A program made the position numbers and the translations under genes. Shown here piece after piece: positions 56,355 to 64,000 of a stretch of DNA of 64,000 nucleotides; position 1 is the stretch's first letter, and every line of letters begins with the position of its first letter. The stretch is taken from NCBI GenBank assembly GCA_035771165.1, contig JAWNZC010000469.1, positions 1,977,001 through 2,041,000 of the forward strand. Reading direction: 5' to 3'. The notes under the pieces are model-generated. The model worked only from the letters and a program-made list of their open reading frames with translations, had not been told where the DNA came from and searched no databases. The DNA comes from Paragorgia papillata. Taxonomy: Eukaryota > Cnidaria > Anthozoa > Scleralcyonacea > Coralliidae.

Positions 56355-59300
56355 TCAGTAAAATACTTCTATTTCAGTTGGAGTAAAGTTGCGGCTTCCA
56401 GCCAGAAGAGATTTGGTTTGTGCAGAGCCACGTTGGTATCCTGGGGGTAATTGATATGAGGAGCCAAGGTTGGAGCATGATTCTTGATTGTGATTGGAGT
56501 TATCACTGATGTAGAAATCAGGAACTCCAAAGTTTGGTCCGCAGCCAGGCTGGCTGAAGATTGCATGTCGCTTGTTGTGAACGTCGCATTTGAATGCAGG
56601 TATGTCGTCTTTATTTTTTAACGAAAACAAAAACGAGGAGTTGGACTGTTTATAACCTTTACCTGAAATAAAATGTAAAACATTTACTCCATGTGTTCAT
56701 CATATTTTGCTTTACTTCATCATCGACTTTAAAAAACATTTTAAACCAAAACAAAGAAAATTTTTAAAACAGTTCTGTCATTGAATTCTCTTGAATGTAC
56801 AGTTTTAGCAGAACATTATAATTATCTACACGTTTGATATAAAATACAGAAATATAGAAAAAAAATTCAACTTCTAAAAACTAAAGTAAGGTTTCATTTG
56901 TTTAAAGTGTATATTTACTACTAAATATACTAATATGCTGTAATTACATACAATTAAATATACTATTATAATTTTTTTTTTACTACTCTAAATTATTTTA
57001 TTGTTATAGTCAAAATGGAAATACTTTCCCACTTCTTCTTCTGTAGTTTGTTGTGTATTACTCTATTTCTGTAGCCGGTATCAAAGCATGAGAAGTATTT
57101 TTGTTGAAAACTGTACATATAACATAGTATAATTTAGCTTTAAATGGCATTTATTGATAATACAATGGATATTTATCCCAAAATGATACCAACAGACGAA
57201 TGTACATCAAGAATTGGTGACTTTTATCACTAGACTTTCCTCATGCTTCAGTAGCAGCTACAGAAATACAGTAATACACAACCAACTACAGAAGTGGAAG
57301 TGGGAAGGTATTTTCATTTTGACCGCAAATTTAATATTTTTTCTAAATTATCATGTGTGGTCCTGATTCAAACTTGAATACTAAACTATCAGGAAGTCAC
57401 TGCGTTTTTCATTTTTACAAAAATATCAATATTTTGGCCTATAATAGAAAATACTTTTTATGACTTTTTGTATATTCTGTTCTAATGTTCAGCGCAGATA
57501 CATGTACGCTATGCGTACCTTTTGTTGAATCTTGTGCTGCAACCTATGCTGTTAACCCATTGCTGCCTAGGATTTCTGAGGGTTCTCCTTTTGATGAGTA
57601 AAATCATCTAGTATTAGACAGAGTGAAACAATAAAGGTGTCATTTTGGCTGGCTCAGGTATCCATTAGGTTTGATGTAAAAAGGAAATTGGATGTATTTT
57701 ATCTGCCAACAGACTATAAACATATTTCATTTTTTAAAATGTAGAATACTTAACATCAGACACTTCCACAGAGATAAAATCTTAAGAGATAAGTCTTATG
57801 CCTCGACACGACCACGTTGATCTGCATCCTTCTCAATTCAGCCACTGGCTGCAAGTAAGGATGATTAGCCCCCAGTCCTTTTTTATCTTTAGGATAGCCT
57901 GGGTAGCTTGTGTATTAAGGCTTGGGTGCTTGGCATGCTTTTACCCATGCAGCAGTCCTACAGCTGGCCACTTTTAAAAATGTTTGGACAGCGACTTTTA
58001 GCATGAACAACCTCAGCAAAATATCTTCAAACAAGAACGACAACAACACAAGTTTTTCCATTCTGATGTTTCTTGATTTCTGTCAGCTGTTGTTTTTTTA
58101 ACTATTGTACAAGTTTTGTTACTTATTTTTATCAAGACATGCAGATATGATGATTGGTTCTTACAACTACGTCCACCAAAAAATTTTCATGGCCTTGTGC
58201 CCCAAAATTTAAAATGTTTTTGATGGTCAGTTTTGAAACTTTGGCTATATACAAAAGCCTGAAGCTTGGGTGCAGCTGTGCTGACTAATTCCATAGAAAG
58301 TGACGATAAAGATTTTCTACGACAAACTATGTATGTGTTTTATAGTATGGTGTTGAAACATTTTTGAACACTTTTGAAGTTTAGAACATACCTGCCCAGT
58401 TCTGGTCTGTATATCCACCACAAATATAATCTCTGACTTTCACTAAAGTCACTGTAGGTCCCTTATTGTCACAACATCTGTGAAAATCTTGTACATTCCA
58501 TCCATCTCTACCAGCTCGAACAAAGACGCCATTGAAACTGATCAGCCAACCACTTTTCCATTTGTTTGCCATACTCAAAATGACCATTCAAAATAATTGA
58601 GGTATTACATAATTCACAAGCAACTGCTGCAGGACGACATGCTAGATAAGAAAGTAAATTACATATGATTAAACCATTCCTGCCCGAGCTGGCCAAAAAC
58701 AGTTCTAAAGGGCGGTGCCACAGCGGTGACGTCATAAACTTTGCATCAAAAACGTCGCGTTAAAAAATGTCACTTGCTATGGACTCGGCGTGAGCGAGCG
58801 ACGAAGGAGCAAACTCGCAGACACAATCTCCAAGGCGAAGCGTTAATAATCAAAGCGTTAATAATTTGCCTGCTTGTAGACTCTACTGTCTTTATTCGAT
58901 GATGTAATGAAATGTTGTACGGCTTCGACGGTCCGTTGCGTAGCTAGCATCGCAATAGAGAAATACTTCAGACCTTGTGAAAGTTTTATCTGGAGTTGAA
59001 TCTATTACAACATGTACCATGTACCTTTAGTTAATTTTTATTTGTTTTTAGTTATATAAATCTTACCAACTTTTCCCAGTTTATCCAAGAACGTCGTAAC
59101 ATCATTCGTTGATTGGGGTGCTTTGATATTCAATGTTGCCATCATGAACAGGTTTCATATTCCGTGGTCGCTCTTGTTTCATTCTTTCTATATTCTCTTC
59201 AATCATCTTTTGCGACGAAAGGATTTCTTCATCATTGCCTTTCTCAAGAAGGTTCTTGGCTAGATTAAAAGAACCTTTTACTTTATCCACGTGACGTTTC

Positions 59301-60222
59301 ACTTCGGTTTCTAGAAACCGAAGTGAAACTTCACGTGGATAACTCGTTCCACAAGCGGTTCATGAGTTTCTTTGTATTTCTTCTCCACTTCTTTCATCAT
59401 TAGTTTCGCTTTCTCTTCGAGCTTTTGGGTAAAGATTTTTAAAACTTCTTCTTTCTGTCGAGTGATGTCTTTATTTGCTTTCTTTGCATTGTCTTCCAGA
59501 GACTGTTTGGCATTTGATATCAATTCTAATGTGTCGTTGCCTTCCTTCAGACTTTCTTCTAAGATTGTACAACGAGATGCTAATACTTCTCTTTACTTCT
59601 CAGCTATTTCTACTAGTGGCAAACATAAATGATCTGGACGTACATGTTGAAAATCCATGCAATATCTGCAGACGAGTTCTTTACATGTTTTGCAATAGAA
59701 TTTAAGGGTCTTGTTCTCATGTTTCTTGCAGTGAAGTTTTGCTCTGATCTTGCCTTGGTTCTCAGGTTGACTCAACTCGTTTATTGATAACACAGTGTGT
59801 TTCTTGAGGGCTGGCCAGCTTTCGTGAGACGCGAGACATTTTTCGCACATGAACACCTCACAAGTTGTACATCGACTCACTAACGGCTGGCTCTTGGCAA
59901 TGAGAACATTTAGAAACCTTTCCTCGTCGTTGAATCGCCATGACGTCCAACATATTTCGGATAAAATGCTCGCCATTCCTGCTACTTCATCTTTTGGTTT
60001 CAGATTAAATTCTGACCGACATGTCGGACAGTTGAATACTTCAATCTCTTTACCAGCTGCTTCCTCACGATGGCGTTTTACAAACTTCTCTAAACAGATT
60101 TTGCAAAACGAGTGAATGCAAGGCAATGTTCGTGGTTCGTTCAAAGTTTCTAAGCAAATGGAACATGTGAGTAAGGATTCCAGTTCATCAATTGGAACGG
60201 CGTCTGTTGGAGAAGTAGCCAT
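56355..60222 (-). pseudogene. TRIM-TLDc pseudogene F
   Basis: Expected exons are 60222 to about 59068, 58641-58392 and 56662-56355. The RING is intact (C20 to C68, CFHSF-like CIHSFCKIC). A 4-bp deletion near 59969 and a compensating 4-bp insertion near 59880 put about 38 residues out of frame and destroy the first B-box 1 cysteines. A glutamine codon has become TAA after VEIAEK (59593). A 58-bp near-perfect palindrome at 59284-59341 interrupts the coiled coil. A 2-bp deletion near 59107 breaks the end of exon 1. Exon 2 has a 2-bp deletion in the CYRAG motif (about 58518). Exon 3 remains open with the shortest loop (CGPNFGVPDF). It is dead as a full gene. The RING plus damaged B-box could at most give a truncated peptide. 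Confidence 0.85.
59284..59341. repeat. 58-bp near-perfect palindrome in exon 1 of pseudogene F
   Basis: TATCCACGTGACGTTTCACT and TCGGTTTCT are followed without spacer by the inverted copy (AGAAACCGAAGTGAAACTTC onward), one mismatch. The left arm is the ancestral coding sequence as in gene D. The right arm is the inverted duplicate. Confidence 0.95.
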
Positions 60223-60439
60223 TGTAGACAACGTTTTCTTCAAAAGTGTAGTAGTTTCTTGTAAACTTAATCAGCAAACGAAACTGGAAATCGTTTAACT
60301 CACTTCAGGTCTTGAAAATCTTTCTTTCGGTTTCACAATAGTCAGTTGTCTGTAAATGGTAATATGATTCCTTGTTTCACGGTAAACTATGTAATATCCT
60401 GCTGTGATTGGTATTCCGGTATATATTTCCATATTCTTA

Positions 60440-61665
60440 CACCACTACCATCATCGCAACTACAACCATCATCACAACCACTACCATCATCACCACTACC
60501 ATCATCACAACCACTACCATCATCACAACCACTACCATCATCACAACCACTACCATCATCACCACCACTACCATCATCACAACCACTACCATCATCACAA
60601 CCACTACCATCATCACAACCACTACCATCATCACAACCACTACCATCATCACAACCACTACCATCATCACAACCACTACCATCATCACAACCACTACCAT
60701 CATCACAACCACTACCATCATCACAACCACTACCATCATCACAACCACTACCATCATCACAACCACTACCATCATCACAACCACTACCATCATCACAACC
60801 ACTACCATCATCACAACCACTACCATCATCACAACCACTACCATCATCACCACTACCGTCATCACCACCACTACCATCATCACAACCACTACCATCATCA
60901 CCACTACCATCATCACAACCACTACCATCATCACAACCACTACCATCATTACAACCACTACCATCATCACAACCACTACCATCATCACCACTACCATCAT
61001 CATCACCACTACTACCATCATCACAACCACTACCATCATCATCACTACCATCATCACAACCACTACCATCATCACAACCACTACCATCATCACAACCACT
61101 ACCATCATTACAACCACTACCATCATCACAACCACTACCATCATCACCACTACCATCATCATCACCACTACTACCATCATCACAACCACTACCATCATCA
61201 CAACCACTACCATCATCACAACCACTACCATCATTACAACCACTACCATCATCACAACCACTACCATCATCACCACTACCATCATCATCACCACTACTAC
61301 CATCATCACAACCACTACCATCATCATCACTACCATCATCACCACTACCATCATCACAACCACTACCATCATCACAACCACTACCATCATCATCACTACC
61401 ATCATCACCACTACCATCATCATCACCACTACTACCATCATCACAACCTCTACCATCATCACAACCACTACCATCATCACAACCACTACCATCATCACAA
61501 CCACTACCATCATCACAACCACTACCATCATCACAACCGCTACCATCATCATCACCACTACCATCATCATCACCACTACTACCATCATCACAACCACTAC
61601 CATCATCACAACCACTACCATCATCACAACCACTACCATCATCACAACCGCTACCATCATCACAA
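60440..61665. repeat. CCATCATCACAACCACTA microsatellite, 1.2 kb
   Basis: The longest and most regular array, with a higher-order repeat (copies with CACCACTACTACCATCATCA at about 61005, 61160, 61290, 61430 and 61570). It joins the upstream region of F directly at CATATTCTTAC. Frames of over 400 codons here are artefacts. Confidence 0.97.
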
Positions 61666-62520
61666 GTACGTACAGAGCTGTGGGCCCTTAAGTAAAAGCT
61701 AGATTGTCAGTGGGACAGTGTGAAGCACTTCATGAGTAAGTTAATATGATTAACTATTAAGTGTCAACACTCAATAATTTAAACATGAACTGTTGAAATT
61801 TGAAACATGACAAGTGGGCGGAGAAACCATTACTGAAGTCTGAAGCCATGATTACGCTAACCTGCACTGCAGGCTATGATTACGCCAACTCAATGATAGC
61901 TCCAACTCGGACTCGCTGACATGGCAGACAAAAGAACACTTGCAGCTTGCAGTAACCTGCAAGTCCGGTTTTTACCTGTGCATACAAAATTTTACATCAG
62001 TATAGCCTGAATAGCACAGCGTACTCAGAGTTATACAACGTGTGTCATTCGAATGTGAAAGGTCGGTCTCAAAGCTGAAGCTGATCAAGACAAGGCTGAA
62101 GGCTGCGATCTTCTCTGAGCCACGAGAATTTGGACAGCTTAAAGAGTGATATTTTGAGTAAAGTCTCGCTCGATAAAGTTGTTGATAAGCTAGCATCAAC
62201 ATCAAAACAGTTAAAGACTATTTAGATAATCAATAACCTCTAAGAGGTTATTGATTATCTAAATAACAGTGCTTACGACTTACGAGTTGCGAGTCACGTT
62301 TTCATAAAAACATGCATGTGGGAACTTGGAAACTAGTTGGACAACTTGGAAGTTGGAAAATAAGTTGGATTACTTGGACACCACTCACATAAATTACATT
62401 TCAACATAAACTATTTCAAGCAATCTTTTTAATAAAAATCTATTGTATTAAAGAATAGATAAAGTGCACGCGTTGGATTGTAAATCATTAAACCTAAGAA
62501 TATAAAATGTTTCCATAATT
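61666..62520. other. No gene recognised after the last microsatellite
   Basis: The sequence is unrelated to the other spacers. It includes CTTGCAGCTTGCAGTAACCTGCAAG near 61938, lacZ-like words at 61846-61890, and a palindrome at 62220-62264. The open frame 61972-62205 has no known domain. Confidence 0.4.
62220..62264. repeat. Perfect 22-bp palindrome, 1-nt spacer
   Basis: ATTTAGATAATCAATAACCT then CT (62220-62241), one A, and the exact inverse (62243-62264). It is neither a transposon end nor part of a known element here. Confidence 0.95.
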
Positions 62521-62559
62521 ATTATATTATAAATACCGGTAGCAGTCGCTGCCCAACCC

Positions 62560-62800
62560 CCCTGGCACCTGAGAATGGCCCTCTGGAATGTCATCTCCCG
62601 CCCCCTATTTAGGAGCCACGCAGCGCCTGCCCGGAGAATCAGGGCTGAAGGCCCTGCATGGTCCGGAGGCCCATCCTGCTACGGGGTCCTGGGGCATGCC
62701 CCCCCAGGAAATTTTGAAGCTATCAAATGCCATTTCCAGCCATTTCAGAGGTAAAAGAATAAAATGCCATAATACAACTGAGTCGGATATGATGCATTTT
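62560..62800. mobile_element. hAT-MITE core fragment
   Basis: GGGGTCCTGGGGCATGCCCC with CCAGGAAATTTTGAAG resembles the core of the hAT MITE at 34007-34249 (GGGGGGTCCTGGGGCATGGC), but the ends are not recognisable. The overlapping open frame of 74 codons is a by-product. Confidence 0.45.
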
Positions 62801-62974
62801 TTCTTAGAATAAATCACTACACTTCAAGGTTGTCTGATTAACAGACACGTTCTCAACATTTATTTTCGTACTATCCCTTCACGTTGACATAAAAAGTGTA
62901 AAATGTGAAAAACTTCATTTTGAAGTATGTATACTTGTTTAATCAAACTGCTCAGAGAAATGGTAAACTATTAT

Positions 62975-63060
62975 GGCCGCCATATTGAATTCTACCGCGC
63001 TGGAGTCTGGTAATGGTAGATCCCAGACTCCAGCGCGCCGTAGAATTCAATATGGCGGCC
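62975..63060. mobile_element. Foldback with 36-38 bp arms
   Basis: GGCCGCCATATTGAATTCTA, continuing to GAGTCTGG, is inverted after a 12-nt loop (CCAGACTCCAGCGCGCCGTA, continuing to ATGGCGGCC), with a single-base difference. It lies just before the 874-bp element. Confidence 0.85.
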
Positions 63061-63094
63061 AATGTGCAAATTCTAGATTTAGCCGCTAGTGACG

Positions 63095-63968
63095 CAACCT
63101 CGTACCCAGGGCCTTCTCTGCTTTCAAAGTGGCGCGAGGAGAAGACCCTGGCAAAGGCTGGTCACGTGACACCAATAATTTTTGAATATTTTGATGAGTG
63201 ACTCGCACTGTACCGGGGGGCGCGGTACAGTCAGAGTATACTTGGCTTGCGTACGTAAACTACTCAGCGAACTATTTAGGCACTCAAGAATAACCAAATC
63301 GTACAAATAACAAGACATTCTCTTAACAAGTTTATCAAATCAGTTAATGACCGTGTTTAGTAAGAAGCGTCTGCACTACAACATATTTGCTTTATTATGC
63401 AAGCAAGAAGTGTTTATTTCGCTTCTGTATTAAACTACAACCTCAAAGTCGAGTCAAAGTCAACGGGGACAGCAGATTCGATTTCGAATATGCCGTTTGA
63501 GTATAATCGACAGATACAACAATTAAATTTCCACAAATCCCAAATGTGTGGACAAGAAACATAAATGTACTATACTGGACGGTAAATAAACTTCCAACAA
63601 TCAACAGCATTCGAATATTTTAAGTGTATGTAGCAGTACCTGTATAAATCACAGTAGTTCTATTGAAAGCGGATTTCTGTTTATCAGTTTATGATCGTTC
63701 GTCGCCTTCGGCTTCATTTCTGGCGATTGACGGCAACAAATATGAATTATCCAGCAAATGTCGTAAATTTTGAAATATATCTATTTAATATAAACGTTAC
63801 AGGATTTGCAACAACCTTCTCAGGAGTCAGGACGGGCGAAGCTCAAATTATCCACGTGACCAAATACTCCAAGAATCTTGGAGTATTTTGGAATCACGTG
63901 ACCAGCCTTTGCCAGGGTCTTCTCCTCCCGCCATTTTGAAAGCAGAGAAGGCCCTGGGTACGAGGTTG
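63095..63968. mobile_element. 874-bp MULE-like non-autonomous element with 9-bp target duplication
   Basis: Inverted ends of about 80 bp begin CAACCTCGTACCCAGGGCCT and include GGAGAAGACCCTGGCAAAGG and GGTCACGTGA. CTAGTGACG stands on both sides (63086-63094 and 63969-63977). Nine-base duplications are typical of Mutator-like transposases. The interior (63180-63850) is AT-rich without a gene. A solo end of the family is at 27594. Confidence 0.85.
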
Positions 63969-64000
63969 CTAGTGACGAAGAGCAAGCCTTACTTCGAACA

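Larger units (their letters stand above)
54324..60439 (-). repeat. Duplicated TRIM-TLDc unit F
   Basis: Collinear with D and E. It has a deletion in the 3' flank (about 56125) that removes the CRE pair. Two short insertions lie in intron 2: about 57468-57525, and about 57785-57885, the latter tRNA/SINE-like in size. The upstream region is cut at 60439, directly joined to a microsatellite. Confidence 0.85.

Noticed and set aside
60346..61695. Very long open frames in all six frames (SQPLPS, HHNHYHHHN, TTTIIT, MMVVVV repeats)
   Set aside because: They follow from an 18-bp repeat divisible by three that contains no stop codons. Similar frames occur at 6292-7385, 28777-30009, 44357-44904 and 52915-53825. 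There is no start context, splice site or non-repeat domain.
62588..62812. A 74-codon frame near 62.6 kb
   Set aside because: It overlaps a hAT-MITE core motif (GGGTCCTGGGGCATG) also found in intron 2 of gene D, so it is transposon sequence.

Overview
This is eukaryotic DNA, not bacterial. Real genes are split by GT-AG introns, the sequence is AT-rich, and most of the window is short inverted-repeat (MITE-like) transposons, microsatellites and decayed transposon genes. The repeat styles and the domain content (TRIM plus TLDc, Crypton, ZMYM1-like hAT) suggest a cnidarian, probably an anthozoan. The species cannot be told from the sequence alone.

The backbone is a tandem family of three-exon genes. 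Each encodes one protein with a RING finger, two B-boxes and a coiled coil (one long exon), joined to a TLDc domain split over two short exons. I call the copies A to F. A (295-5773, minus), C (20486-22892, plus) and D (32485-36920, minus) have full-length open frames of 561, 561 and 566 residues, with all splice sites in matching phase 1. B (11975-12300) is only a last exon. E (47845-52216) and F (56355-60222) are pseudogenes with nonsense codons, frameshifts and short perfect inverted duplications inside the first exon. A and C form one subfamily. E and F form another. D is a mosaic: its RING and B-boxes match A and C, but its coiled coil and first TLDc exon match E and F.

A, B, D, E and F are minus-strand duplicated units of roughly 6-8 kb, separated by long CCATCATCACAAC or ACC-type simple repeats. 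C is inverted and lacks the shared 3' flank and long intron 2. Each unit carries the same MITEs in the same places, except a few that mark later insertions. A pair of 183-bp elements is present beside E and F but absent beside A, and this dates the duplications.

Between the units lie accessory blocks. Positions 7470-9362 hold a truncated Crypton-type gene. Positions 14238-20030 hold a LINE fragment, a 200-217-bp tandem repeat, a dense array of short hairpins, one isolated exon of the CCR4-NOT scaffold CNOT1, and a hAT MITE with clear 8-bp target duplications. Positions 22900-28960 hold MITEs, including a TTAA-flanked foldback. Positions 37313-43511 form a 6.2-kb block with 18-bp inverted ends, containing a 9-bp-period minisatellite and a decayed ZMYM1-like hAT transposon. 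Positions 61666-64000 hold a palindrome, foldbacks and an 874-bp element with 9-bp target duplications.

Inferred function: RING and B-box proteins are usually E3 ubiquitin ligases, and TLDc domains (OXR1, NCOA7) bind V-ATPase and act in oxidative stress or antiviral defence. A fast-duplicating TRIM-TLDc family, with a length-variable loop in the TLDc domain, looks like a lineage-specific stress or innate-immunity family. That function is a hypothesis.
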